From: JALHSW01 sp963720675
GTDB taxonomy: Bacteria; Actinomycetota; Acidimicrobiia; IMCC26256; PALSA-555
Assembly (NCBI GenBank): GCA_963720675.1
Contig: CAVRGH010000003.1
Location: 62,001 to 126,000 of the forward strand
DNA: 64,000 nt
Direction: 5' to 3'
The notes beneath the pieces were generated by a model, which worked only from the letters and a program-made list of their open reading frames with translations, did no database searches and was not told where the DNA came from. The translations under genes and the position numbers were made by a program. The first letter of the stretch is position 1; the number at the start of each line of letters is the position of its first letter. Of the stretch, positions 27,788 through 36,972 are shown one piece after another.

Positions 27788-28598
27788 TCAGCCGGCAGCG
27801 CCGGCGGCCGAGGCCGTGCCCTCGACGCCGGGCCCGGTCGCCCCGGCCGCGTCCGTCGTCTTCCCGGCTTCGTCGAGGGAGACCCGGAGGGTCTCGAGGT
27901 CGCTCACGAGGGACTCGATGTCCCCGCCGAGCCCGCCCAGCTCCCCGACGTCCTCGGCCCGGATGGAGAGCTCGACGGCCCGGGCCACCGCCTCGTCGAG
28001 GCGGGCGTCGAGCAGGCGCAGCTTGTCCTGAGCCTCCGACGCGACGTTGATGAGCCGGTCGGCCGAGTCGGCCTGCGACTGGAGGGCCGCGACGGTGGCC
28101 TTGGCGTTTTCGCTGGGGTTGAGCTTCGCCGCCTGCTTCGCCGCGTCGAGCTCGCGCCGTCGCGCCGGCCGGGTCGAGGTTGCCGATCGCGTCGACGAGC
28201 GCGTCACCTCGGCGGGCGACGCGCCAGCACTCCTGCACGCCTTCGTCGATGCGGTCGCCGATCTCGACGAGCCGGTCCTGGAGCGGTCCCGGGTTCGCGG
28301 TGCTCACCGCCTTGCGGTACCGCCGCTGCGCGTCGAGCGCCTCCCGCACGAACCTGCGCCACGGGTCGCCGATGCTCATCGGGTCGACGCCGCCCTCGCG
28401 CTTCCGGCGTGGCATCAGCGTCGCCACCCGGGCGAGCCAGGCGAGCGACCCGACACCGATCACCGCGAGGGCGGGGAGCCCGAGGACGACCGCGGCCGCT
28501 GCGCCGACGCCGCAGAGCACGATCGCCGACGGCGCCATGAGGGCGTCGGCGGTCTTCTGGGTCTTCCACTGCTCGGGGAGCTTGTCGACGACACCCAT
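27788..28598 (-). CDS. Membrane-anchored coiled-coil protein of unknown function (one frameshift)
   Basis: About 270 residues. N-terminus MGVVDKLPEQWKTQKTADAL, two adjacent hydrophobic helices (APSAIVLCGVGAAAAVVLGL and ALAVIGVGSLAWLARVATLM), then a long helical region: WRRFVREALDAQRRYRKAVS, LQDRLVEIGDRIDEGVQECW and, past a shift near 28160, RRRELDAAKQAAKLNPSENA and LINVASEAQDKLRLLDARLD. I do not recognise the family. Its constant position beside vWA/solute-binding and PspA genes suggests it is a structural partner in that module. Confidence 0.65.
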
Positions 28599-28691
28599 GA
28601 TCAGGACATCCTGCCCGATCTCGGGCTGCTCGGTCAGGCCGCAACTCCGGGCGCCCGTTCGGGGCGCCGTTCGGCGCTCGGTCTCGCCTGC

Positions 28692-30516
28692 TCAGAAGTT
28701 GCTGATCACGGCGTTGAAGACGTTGACGATCGTGGACGGATCGACCGCGCTGTACGCGGCGCCGTTGGTGGCCTCGGCGATGCGCTTGAGGGTCGCCTGA
28801 TCGGCGTCGTTGCCGTACGCGATCGTGAAGATGCGCACCGCCGTGGTGGACTCCCCTTCGTTCTGGCCGCGGAGGAAGTCGAGCAGGTCCGCGAGGCTCT
28901 CGTTGCGGGGGTCCTCGTTGCGGCCGTCGGTGAGGAGCACGACGGCATTGATGCGCGTCGGGTCGTACTCGTCGACGAGCTTCGTGTACGAGTCCTCCGC
29001 GGCCGTGTAGAGCGGGGTGCCCTGGGTCGGCACCAGCCGCTCGATCTGGCTCTCGAGGTCCGCCCGGTTCGCCGACATCGGGCCGACCGGCACGACGTCG
29101 CGGTAGTCGGTCGGCTCGGACTTGCTGATGTCGGTCGAGAAGATCCGCAGCCCGACTTCGTCCTCGGGCTGGAACTGCCCGAGCGCAGCGATCGCCGCCT
29201 TCTTCGCCAGGTCGAGCTTGGTCGCTCCCGACCCGGAGTCGGCCTCGTCGCCCATGGAGCCCGAGACGTCGATGACGAGCAGGGCCCTGGCCTTCTTGCG
29301 GACCTGGTTCCACTCGTCGATCACGCCGGCGAGCACCGGCGGCTTCGGCACCTCGAGCGTCGTCTGCGGCTCGTTCGGGTCGACGCCGTTCGCGGCGACG
29401 ATCGGCTTGCCGATGGCGACCGCGGCGTTGCCGGGGCGGAACCCGTACTCGAGGACCTGCCGTTGCGCCTTGGGCTCGGTGACGAACTTGGTGAACTTGC
29501 GGGCCGCCGCGGCTTCGTCCTTCGACACCCAGGGTGCGTCGAGCGTGATCAGCGGGTTGTCGGAGAAGAGCGTGCCCTCCTTCGGGTAGATCGCCACGAG
29601 GGGGACGCGCGGCTTGCGGGGCTGCTCACCCGGGTCGAGGATCCCGTCGGGGTTCCCCCGGTTGTAGTCGAGCAACGACTTCTCCTCGACGGCCACTGCC
29701 GAGGCGTAGCCGTAGGGGTTGCCACGCCGGTCGGCCCGGTAGAGGTTGTTCAGGAACGTGAGCGTGGTGTCGCCGTAGTGCACGACCGCGGACTCGACCC
29801 CGCGGGCGAAGGCCTCGACCTCGGGCCGCGCGAGATCCTCGAGCGTGAGGTCGCTGGTCTTGCCCGTCGCCGCGTAGTACTGCGCGACGGTCTGGGCGAG
29901 ACCGCTCGTGGAGAAGTTGGGGTTGGTCTTGCCGAGGAGGAACGGGCCCCACTCGGGGTGTCCCTTGCCGGCCCAGCCCGACGGGTCCTGGGCGAGCGCC
30001 AGGATGTCGGAGAACCCGATCGGGGTCGCGGGGTAGCCGAGGGCGTCGGCCATGGGCTTCGGCATCGCGATCACGAGCGGTGTGAGCATGAACGACGTGC
30101 CGGGGGTCGTGACGTACGGCGTCTTGCCGGCGTCGGCGCGGCGCTGGTCGAGCACCGCGCCCCACGTGCTCGCCGACGGCGACCAGATCACCGGTCGCAC
30201 GCCGTTCTTCGCGGGCTTCGGCCAGTTGGCCGCGAGCAGGGTGGCCGCCGCACCCGACGACTGCTTCTGGATGTCGACGTTGATGCACCTGCCGTTGACC
30301 GTCGCCTCGTCGGAGCGCTCGAAGCGCTTGGCGAGGCGCGGTGAGCAGCTCGAGCTTCTCGGGGGACGACGCGACGTTCACGGTCACGCAACCGCCCGCC
30401 GCACCCGCCGGGCCGGAGCCCGCGGTCACGAACGCGCCCGCGAGCAGGCTCACCGCCAGCATCGTCGTGATCGTCCTGGCGAACCTGCTGCCCCGACTCA
30501 TTCCGTCCCGCCTCAT
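28692..30516 (-). CDS. Solute-binding protein with C-terminal vWA domain (one frameshift)
   Basis: About 605 residues. Signal peptide FARTITTMLAVSLLAGAFVTA at the start (ATG 30516 or 30501). Residues 35-380 resemble an ABC-type periplasmic binding protein: GVRPVIWSPSASTWGAVLDQ, TSFMLTPLVIAMPKPMADAL and NPLITLDAPWVSKDEAAAAR. Residues 400-600 are a von Willebrand A domain with a complete MIDAS: ALLVIDVSGSMGDEADS (DxSxS), GTPLYTAAEDSY (Thr) and AVVLLTDGRNEDPRN (TDG Asp). An insertion near 30335 breaks the frame after residue 60. The fusion is known in actinobacteria, where no transporter partner is obvious. Probably extracytoplasmic, metal-dependent protein binding. Confidence 0.8.
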
Positions 30517-30613
30517 TCCATCATTCCCGCTCTCGGCGCCGACGGCGCCGGGCCGCTCGGGCCACGCCTCGGGCGCCGCACGATACGTGCGGCGCTGCTC
30601 CTCGGCTCAGGCC

Positions 30614-31684
30614 TCATCCAGTGACCTCTCTCCAGGTCTCGAGCAGCGCCTCGAGCGAGCCGGCCGTCGGGAGGTTCGGGCGGGCCGGCAGGACCGGGGT
30701 GCTGCGCACACCCTTGGCCCGGGGCTCGCCGTCGACCCGCCATCCGGCTCGGGCGAGGGCTGCCCGTCCATCATCGCCGGTGAGGAGGTCGCGCAGGTCG
30801 TCACCCCCTGACCCGCCGGTGATCGGGGCGTACACGACATCCGCACTGGCCACCGGCGCCGGGTAGAGCAGCCGCAGCTGGGCCCGACGGTCGGCCGACG
30901 CCGCCGCGAGCAGCGGGCCCGCCTCGGCCTCGGTGGTGCCCACCACGTCGTAGATCGCGGGTCCGCCGACGAGCATCCGCTCGAACGCCGAGCCGGGGTC
31001 GAAGCGGATCGAGCGCTCGAGGCGGCCGAACCAGTCGAGGAACCCGTCGTCGGCGTAGTCGTCTCGGGAGAGGTCGGTGCGGCCGAAGTACTGCGTGGCC
31101 GCCTGGCCGATCACGAGGAGCCCGATCCCGTCGGTCGCCGGGTCGGCGTGACCCGGCTTCACCGTGCCCCACGCGGCCGAGCCGCCGATCGACGACCACG
31201 GTGCCCCCGCCACGTCACCGATGCACTTCCAGTCCAGCTGCTTGCCCCCGCACCGGGCCGCGAGGACATCCGCGCGGTCCTTCCAGATCGCGAGCACGAG
31301 GGGCGACCGCCCGATCGGCGGAGACGGCGAGCCGACGATGCGGGGCAGGCCCGTGCGCTCCCGAGCGTCGCGCACGATCTCGGCCTCGCGGCCGAGGGTG
31401 AGCCAGCCGTCGTACGGGAGATCGCCGGGGTTGGAGCGGCTCAGCTCGTCGGCGCTGACCCCGGCCGGGGCGATCGTCACGTCGATGCCGAGGTCCGAGC
31501 TCGCAAGCGTGTCGCACGCACCGAGCTCACTCGCGCACAGGAGACGCAGCGCGCGGTCCGGAGGACCGTCGCTGCCGCCACCCCCGCCGCCGTTGCCGTC
31601 GAGGAGCGCACGGATCCCGAACGCGCCGCCGATGAGCGCGAGCGCCACGACGACGGCGAGCACGCGCTTCGCAGCGATCGACAT
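30614..31684 (-). CDS. Membrane-anchored extracellular solute-binding protein
   Basis: 356 residues. RVLAVVVALALIGGAFGIRAL is an N-terminal membrane anchor without a lipobox, followed by a Gly-rich linker. The rest is a type II binding fold: LRLLCASELGACDTLASSDL, DLPYDGWLTLGREAEIVRDA, SPLVLAIWKDRADVLAARCG and ATDGIGLLVIGQAATQYFGR. Three Cys are visible. It starts four bases after the AAA+ gene stop and precedes the vWA protein, whose binding domain is related in style. No permease or ATPase of an uptake system is nearby, so a sensory or scaffold role is more likely than import. Confidence 0.75.
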   Translation of the reverse strand: MSIAAKRVLAVVVALALIGGAFGIRALLDGNGGGGGGSDGPPDRALRLLCASELGACDTLASSDLGIDVTIAPAGVSADELSRSNPGDLPYDGWLTLGREAEIVRDARERTGLPRIVGSPSPPIGRSPLVLAIWKDRADVLAARCGGKQLDWKCIGDVAGAPWSSIGGSAAWGTVKPGHADPATDGIGLLVIGQAATQYFGRTDLSRDDYADDGFLDWFGRLERSIRFDPGSAFERMLVGGPAIYDVVGTTEAEAGPLLAAASADRRAQLRLLYPAPVASADVVYAPITGGSGGDDLRDLLTGDDGRAALARAGWRVDGEPRAKGVRSTPVLPARPNLPTAGSLEALLETWREVTG

Positions 31685-31688
31685 CCGG

Positions 31689-33086
31689 TCAGACCTTCAC
31701 GGGCGGCACGTCGGCGGCGACGAGTGTGACGAGCTGCTCGTTCGTCGGGTTGGCGTCGTCGACGATCCGCGAGGCCTGCCGCGTGACGCACTCCTCGAAC
31801 AGGTTGCGGGCGAGCCGACCGTTGCCGAACGTCTCGCCCCGCGGCTGCGCCGCGAGGTATGCCTTGACCGCGGCGCGCCCGGACTCGTCGAGCTGGTAGT
31901 GGTGCTCCTTGCCGATCCCCTCGAAGATCGCGACGAGCTCGTCGTCGCTGTAGTCGGGGAACTCGATGGTCTTCGGGAACCGCGAGCGCAGCCCGGGGTT
32001 CGACTCGAGGAACTTGTTCATCGGCGTGGGGTACCCGGCCACGATCACGATCAGGTCGTCGCGGTCGTCCTCCATGCGCTTCAGGAGCGTCGCGACGGCT
32101 TCCGCGCCGAAGTCCTGCTCGCTGTCCGTCGTGAGCGCGTACGCCTCGTCGATGAAGAGGATGCCGCCCTTGGCCTCGTCGCAGACCTTGTTGACCTTGG
32201 TCGCGGTCTGGCCGACGTACCCGGCGACCAGCCCCGAGCGATCGGTCTCGACGAGATGACCCTTCGAGACCACCTTCAGCACCTTGTAGAAGCGAGCGAG
32301 CAGTCGCGCCACGGTCGTCTTGCCGGTGCCCGGGTTGCCGACGAACACGAGGTGCAGGCTTCGGTCGACGACCGGCAGCAATCGCTCGCGACGCAGGTTC
32401 TCGACGCGCACGAGGTTGGTGAGCAGGCGGACCTCGGTCTTCACCGCCTCGAGACCGATGAGGCCGTCGAGCTCCGCGAGGAGGGACTCGACCGTGTCCG
32501 CAGGCTTCTCGGGGGCACCGGGCTCGCCCGGCGGACGGGGACCGGAGTCGGCCGGCCGCTCGATCGCCGCTGCGGTGATCCGGCGCAGCATCATCGCCCG
32601 GAGCGTGTCGACCGCGAGCAGCTCCTCGCGGGTGGGGGTCGGGTCGATCGCGCACGACGCGTGGGCGACCCGCAGCGCGGCGTCGTAGTAGCGCCACGAG
32701 TGCGCCGTGTGCTCGCGCTCGTCGGTGGCGACGATGGTCTCGAACAGCGGCGACGGTGTGACCGTGAAGCCCCGGTGCTGACCGATCGCCGCGCTGTCGC
32801 GGAGTGAGGCGGGGGTGGCACCGCGTAGCGACTCGAACCAGGGCGCGAGCGCCTCCGCGAACGCGGCGAGCTCGGCGTCGCTGGGGTGGCCGTCGGCCGA
32901 GATCACGCTCGCGGCGACTGCCTGGGCTTCGAGCGCCGCGTCGCGCTCGATCGCGGCCGGGTCGGGAGGCGTGGCCGCGTGCTGCTGGAGCTCGCCGAGG
33001 ACCTGGGTCAGCTCGGTGACGAAGGCGCGGACGGGCTCGCCGAGGAGGCCTCCGCCGGACCCCGCCCCACTGTCCGTGTCGGCCAT
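31689..33086 (-). CDS. CbxX/CfqX-type AAA+ ATPase with TerB-like N-terminus
   Basis: 465 residues. The N-terminal 180 residues are helical and contain VISADGHPSDAELAAFAEAL, which resembles a TerB motif. The AAA+ core: IGLEAVKTEVRLLTNLVRVE, HLVFVGNPGTGKTTVARLLA (Walker A), GILFIDEAYALTTDSEQDFG (Walker B, DEAY), LIVIVAGYPTPMNKFLESNP (sensor 1) and SRFPKTIEFPDYSDDELVAI (Arg finger and downstream helix). Similar to CbxX, EccA and SpoVK. I chose ATG 33086 because GGGAAG precedes it; the same frame runs on upstream into the hydrolase. It probably remodels the downstream solute-binding/vWA complex. Confidence 0.85.
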   Translation of the reverse strand: MADTDSGAGSGGGLLGEPVRAFVTELTQVLGELQQHAATPPDPAAIERDAALEAQAVAASVISADGHPSDAELAAFAEALAPWFESLRGATPASLRDSAAIGQHRGFTVTPSPLFETIVATDEREHTAHSWRYYDAALRVAHASCAIDPTPTREELLAVDTLRAMMLRRITAAAIERPADSGPRPPGEPGAPEKPADTVESLLAELDGLIGLEAVKTEVRLLTNLVRVENLRRERLLPVVDRSLHLVFVGNPGTGKTTVARLLARFYKVLKVVSKGHLVETDRSGLVAGYVGQTATKVNKVCDEAKGGILFIDEAYALTTDSEQDFGAEAVATLLKRMEDDRDDLIVIVAGYPTPMNKFLESNPGLRSRFPKTIEFPDYSDDELVAIFEGIGKEHHYQLDESGRAAVKAYLAAQPRGETFGNGRLARNLFEECVTRQASRIVDDANPTNEQLVTLVAADVPPVKV

Positions 33087-34100
33087 GCTTCCCTCGAGTC
33101 CGATCCGTCGCGAGGCCCCATCCTTCCATTCGCGGGGCGCTCGCCCGAGGGCGTGGCGTCGCCGGCGCCCCGGTCGGGAGCGCCGTCGTGGGTGCCGTCG
33201 AGGAACGCCGCCACCGTGTCGACGAACCACTCGGGCTCCTCGAGCTGGGGTGCGTGGCCGACGCCCTTCGAGCACGCAGAGGTCGAGCGTGGCGTGGCGC
33301 GCCGCGGCAGCGTGGGCGAAGCCGACGCTGACGAGCTGGTCCTCGGCGCCGTGCAGCAGGAGGGTGGGCCGGGCGGACGCAGCGAGCGCGAGGTCGGCGT
33401 CGAAGTCGCCGGCGACCTCCTGGAGGAGCGTCCGCGCCGCGTCGGCGTAGGCGGCCGCGGCCTCCGGGTAGGCATAGCGCTCGGCGGCGAGGAGGACGAT
33501 GCGTCGGCGCAGGTCGGGGTCGAGGCGCTCCGGGTCGTGAAGGGTCATGCCGAGGCTCAGGTCCACGAGCCGCTCCGGGCCGAGCATGCGCGCCCGCGCC
33601 GACACCGTGCGACGCCCGAGCGACGGCATCATCACCGGCATGTAGCGCGCGGCCCGCAACCACGATGACGGGGGGATCCGGCCCCAGGGCAGTGCGGGGT
33701 TCACGAGGACGAGCGCCTCGACGAGGTCGGGCCGTCGGGCGGTGACACCGGTCGCGATCACGCCGCCCATCGAGTTGCCGAGCACCGTGGCCGGCCCGGT
33801 CTGCTCGAGCAGCGTGAGGACGAGGTCCCGGTTCGACTGCACGGTCGCGGCGCGCTCGGGTGCGCGTGTGCGACCGAACCCGATCAGGTCGATGGCGGTC
33901 ACCGTGGCGTCGAAGCGGTCGGCGAGGAGCTGTCCGACGGGTTGCCACGAGAGCGTGTTCGCGCCGAGGCCGTGGACGAGGAGCATGCGGCGCTCGGGCC
34001 GGTCGGAGCGACGCGGGGACGTCCGAGCTCCAGGGACCCACGCCATGCTGTGCACGCGCACGCCATCGACGTCGAGGTACTGCACGGTTCCGGGGGCCAC
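33008..34100 (-). CDS. Alpha/beta hydrolase (one frameshift; 3' end uncertain)
   Basis: About 300 residues of fold. MLLVHGLGANTLSWQPVGQL (oxyanion region), VTAIDLIGFGRTRAPERAAT, ATVLGNSMGGVIATGVTARR (nucleophile Ser in GNSMGG), TLLLHGAEDQLVSVGFAHAA (acid Asp) and, after a shift near 33265, VGHAPQLEEPEWFVDTVAAF (catalytic His). The triad is therefore complete only if the shift is an error. In the second frame the first stop is at 33008, which would overlap the AAA+ gene by 79 bases; a second indel may hide the true end. GTG start six bases after TAGCCT (34107-34112). Substrate unknown. Confidence 0.78.
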
Positions 34101-34106
34101 GGCACC

Positions 34107-34112
34107 AGGCTA
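34107..34112 (-). promoter_or_regulatory. Candidate -10 element TAGCCT (leaderless)
   Basis: Minus strand, six bases before GTG 34100 of the alpha/beta hydrolase. Confidence 0.5.
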
Positions 34113-34137
34113 CGTGGTGGCGCGCGAGGCTGACGCC

Positions 34138-34863
34138 GTGCCGAAGCCCAGCCGCGCGTGGTCACTCGAGTTCGCGCAGATGGATGCCGGACCCTGGGTC
34201 GCGGGCTTCGTGCGACTCGAGCTCCGACCGGATGACGGTGTCGCGTGGTACTGGGCCTACGTCCTCGGCGGCGACGTCGGACTGGTCGTCGTGCGTGACC
34301 ACGAGGTGCCGCTCCCGCGAGGCGACCAGCTCGTCGTGCGGGCCGAAGGACTCTGGGCGGAGCTCGTCTGCGAGACACCCGCCGAGCACTGGAGCATCGG
34401 GCTGGAAGCGTTCGGGGTGCGGCTCGACGATCCCGCGGACGGCCTTCGCGGTGAGATCGGGGAGCGACTCGCGGTTGGGCTCGACCTGGAGTGGGAGGTG
34501 GCACCGGACGCCGCGCCGCGAGGAGGGCCGGTCGATGGAACGGTCTTCGGCGAGGTGCTCGTCGGCCGGGACCGGATCGCAATCGACGCCCCGGGCACGT
34601 TCCGCGAGGAGGACGGCCCGTCCGACTGGGTCACGACGGCCGGCTTCGCAGCCGAACGGGATGCGGATGGTCTGCCGCGGTCGGTGACCCGGGTGGGCGG
34701 GGACCAGCCGATGCCGGTCGAGGTCCTCGGGCTGGCGGTCCTGCCGCTCACCGGGCCCGGAACGGAGGCGCCCGCAGCCTTGGTCCGCGTCCTGGGTCGG
34801 TGGACGGACGACGATGGGGCGACCAAGGTGGGCTGGGTCGACCTGGTGGAGCAGCGATCATGA
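34138..34863 (+). CDS. Hypothetical protein, beta-rich
   Basis: 241 residues, no signal peptide or membrane helix. Sequence such as WSLEFAQMDAGPWVAGFVRL, WYWAYVLGGDVGLVVVRDHE, LVVRAEGLWAELVCETPAEH, IDAPGTFREEDGPSDW and AALVRVLGRWTDDDGATKVG suggests a beta-sandwich like those of lipocalin- or tocopherol-cyclase-type folds, but I cannot name a family. The start is GTG 34138; GTG 34114 or 34117 are in-frame alternatives. The stop overlaps the start of the following membrane protein by four bases. Confidence 0.6.
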   Translation: MPKPSRAWSLEFAQMDAGPWVAGFVRLELRPDDGVAWYWAYVLGGDVGLVVVRDHEVPLPRGDQLVVRAEGLWAELVCETPAEHWSIGLEAFGVRLDDPADGLRGEIGERLAVGLDLEWEVAPDAAPRGGPVDGTVFGEVLVGRDRIAIDAPGTFREEDGPSDWVTTAGFAAERDADGLPRSVTRVGGDQPMPVEVLGLAVLPLTGPGTEAPAALVRVLGRWTDDDGATKVGWVDLVEQRS

Positions 34864-36020
34864 GCGAGACGCCAACCGAACCGCCCGCGCCGCAGCAACC
34901 GGCCGAGCGTCCGCCCGCCGCACCCGAGGCGTCCCCGCCGGAGCCCGTCGCGCCGGAGTCCGTCGCGCCCGAGCCCGTCGCGCCACCGGCGGCCGCGCAC
35001 CACCCGGCCGCGCTCATCGTCGCCGGGACGCTCGCGTTCGTGGCCGCGGCGGCCACCATCGGGGGTCTGTTCCCCGACTTCTGGGACAGCGGCACGTTCG
35101 CGCTCGTCGAACTCACCGGTCCGCTCGCGCAGCAGCTGGTGTTCGCGGCGAGCTTGTTCGCGGTCGGCGTCGCGCTCCTGAGTCGCCGCACCTCCGCCGC
35201 GGGTGCTGCTGGCGCAGCAGTCGTGGTCCTGATCGGTCTCCAGCCACGCGTCGTCGACGTGGTCACGCTCACCGACGAGCGCGGCCCGCGTGGCGGTGCA
35301 GGCTTCTCGCTCACGGTCGGTGGCTTCGTCCTCGCGCTCGTGGCGGCGGCGTTGGCGGCAGCCGTGGAGCTCCGGCCGCGGGCGTGGACCCTGCGCGGCG
35401 GTGCGCGGGCGTGGACGACGTTCGCCGCGTTGTTCGGCTTCGCCGCGGCCGTGGGGTACACGATGGAGCCGTTCCAGGCCTCCGTGTCGCGCCGCTCACC
35501 GTTCTTCTTCTCCTACGGCAGTCCGTTCGAGACGATCGGGGGCCCGCGCTCGCTCTGGGTCGCGGTGCTCGTGGTCGTGCTGCTCGCGGTCGTGCCGCCG
35601 ACCTCGGTGGCGGTCGGGCGGTCGATCGGTGTCGGTCTCGCGTTCGGGCTCCTCGGCGCGATGGGCGGCATCACCGCCCTGCGGCTGGGGGAGACGTTCG
35701 GCACGTCGAGCACCGACTTCACGGGCGTCGGTGGCGCGGAAGGGACGTGGACGTTCCTGGCCGCGTCGGGGGCGACGCTGCTGGCCGTGTTCGGCGGCCT
35801 TGCCGCCGGCCGCGGCCGGATCCCGAGGCGTCCGGCGTCGGCCGCACGCCCGGTCGCCGACGCCGCAACCGAGGCCACGCCCACACTCGTGCCGCCCGAG
35901 GGTGCCCCGGACCCGGGATCCGACCCCGGAGCACCGGGCGCGCCCGCCGCCGCGCGGCCCGAGCCCGTCCCCGCCTGGGGAAACCCGGTGGATCCGCAGC
36001 CCCCGAAGGCGACACCATGA
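34860..36020 (+). CDS. Multi-pass membrane protein with Pro-rich ends
   Basis: 386 residues. Residues 1-48 are cytoplasmic and Pro/Glu-rich, with a tandem repeat PEPVAPESVAPEPVAP encoded by repeated DNA near 34945-34985. About eight hydrophobic helices follow (LIVAGTLAFVAAAATIGGLF, SLWVAVLVVVLLAVVPPTSV and others), with a loop SRRSPFFFSYGSPFETIGGP. The C-terminal 70 residues are again Pro/Ala-rich and disordered. No family recognised. It lies in an operon between a hypothetical protein and a MOSC protein, joined by 4-base overlaps on both sides. Confidence 0.7.
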   Translation: MSETPTEPPAPQQPAERPPAAPEASPPEPVAPESVAPEPVAPPAAAHHPAALIVAGTLAFVAAAATIGGLFPDFWDSGTFALVELTGPLAQQLVFAASLFAVGVALLSRRTSAAGAAGAAVVVLIGLQPRVVDVVTLTDERGPRGGAGFSLTVGGFVLALVAAALAAAVELRPRAWTLRGGARAWTTFAALFGFAAAVGYTMEPFQASVSRRSPFFFSYGSPFETIGGPRSLWVAVLVVVLLAVVPPTSVAVGRSIGVGLAFGLLGAMGGITALRLGETFGTSSTDFTGVGGAEGTWTFLAASGATLLAVFGGLAAGRGRIPRRPASAARPVADAATEATPTLVPPEGAPDPGSDPGAPGAPAAARPEPVPAWGNPVDPQPPKATP

Positions 36021-36496
36021 CCGGCATGTTCGAGGGCCGGGTCGTCGCCATCTACACCGCGCCCGGCGAGGGCACGCCGATGGAGGCACGCGACGAGGCC
36101 CTGGCCCTGGCCGGCATGGGGCTCGACGGTGACCGTTACGCGATCGAAGCCGGCAAGTACTCAGGTACCAAGGTCGGCAAGCGCGCCGTCACACTCATCG
36201 AGCGCGAGGCCGTCGCGATGGCGAACGACACGTACGACCTCGGGATGACCGAGCAGGAGACGCGCCGCAACGTGGTCGTCGAGGGCGTGCCGCTCAACCA
36301 CCTGGTCGGGCGCGAGTTCCTCGTCGGCGGTGTCCGGCTGCGCGGCTTCGACCTGTCCGAGCCCTGCGTCTACCTCGAGGAGCTCACCGGCAAGCCGGCC
36401 CGCAAGGCCTTCCTGCACCGCGGCGGGCTCCGGGCCGAGATCCTCGAGGGCGGTCCCATCCGCATCGGTGACGCCGTGCGTCCCGACGCGACCTGA
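36017..36496 (+). CDS. MOSC domain protein
   Basis: 159 residues, a stand-alone MOSC domain as found at the end of molybdenum-cofactor sulfurases and in YiiM-like proteins. GRVVAIYTAPGEGTPMEARD, LDGDRYAIEAGKYSGTKVGK, AVTLIEREAVAMANDTYDL, EQETRRNVVVEGVPLNHLVG and FDLSEPCVYLEELTGKPARK, in which the conserved Cys (about 118) lies. It binds or transfers sulfur/molybdopterin-type ligands; partners are not in the window. Overlaps the membrane protein stop by four bases and is followed after 22 bases by a PPOX-type flavoprotein. Confidence 0.85.
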   Translation: MTGMFEGRVVAIYTAPGEGTPMEARDEALALAGMGLDGDRYAIEAGKYSGTKVGKRAVTLIEREAVAMANDTYDLGMTEQETRRNVVVEGVPLNHLVGREFLVGGVRLRGFDLSEPCVYLEELTGKPARKAFLHRGGLRAEILEGGPIRIGDAVRPDAT

Positions 36497-36518
36497 CCCT
36501 CGCGGGAGGGGCGACGCC

Positions 36519-36950
36519 ATGAGCCTCGACCCGCAGGCGCTGGATGCGGCCGCCCTCGCCTTCCTCGCCGAACGCCACGTCGGCACGCTCACGACGTTGC
36601 GGCCCGACGGCTCGCCGCACGTCTGCGCGATCGCGTTCACCTGGGACGACGACGCGAAGCTCGCGCGCGCCATCACGTCCGAGGGCAGCATCAAGGTGCG
36701 CAACGTCGAGTGGGCCGACGCCGGGGGCGCGCCTGGCGCGCGCGTCGTCGCGGCGCAGGTCGACGGCCCGCGCTGGCTCGCCCTCGAGGGGCGAGCCCGC
36801 GTGACGCGAGATCCCGACGCGGTCGCCGAAGCGGTGCGACGGCACGGTGCGCGCTACCGCGTCCCCGGAGAGAACCCCCGGCGGGTCGCGATCGAGATCG
36901 CGGTCGACCGGGTCCTCGGTCGGGCGTCCACGCCGAGCGCGGGGCGTTGA
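36519..36950 (+). CDS. PPOX-class (F420/FMN) oxidoreductase-like protein
   Basis: 143 residues, typical for the split-barrel flavin-binding family. LAFLAERHVGTLTTLRPDGS then PHVCAIAFTWDD is the family opening (cofactor phosphate site), KLARAITSEGSIKVRNVEWA the middle, and WLALEGRARVTRDPDAVAEA the end. Many actinobacterial members use F420; which cofactor is used here cannot be read. ATG 36519 follows a good GGGAGGGG ribosome site. Likely cytoplasmic. Confidence 0.85.
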   Translation: MSLDPQALDAAALAFLAERHVGTLTTLRPDGSPHVCAIAFTWDDDAKLARAITSEGSIKVRNVEWADAGGAPGARVVAAQVDGPRWLALEGRARVTRDPDAVAEAVRRHGARYRVPGENPRRVAIEIAVDRVLGRASTPSAGR

Positions 36951-36958
36951 TCACCCTC

Positions 36959-36964
36959 TAGCGT
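36959..36964 (+). promoter_or_regulatory. Candidate -10 element TAGCGT (leaderless)
   Basis: Eight bases before ATG 36973 of the DUF1214 gene; no ribosome site follows. Confidence 0.5.
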
Positions 36965-36972
36965 GCGGACCC

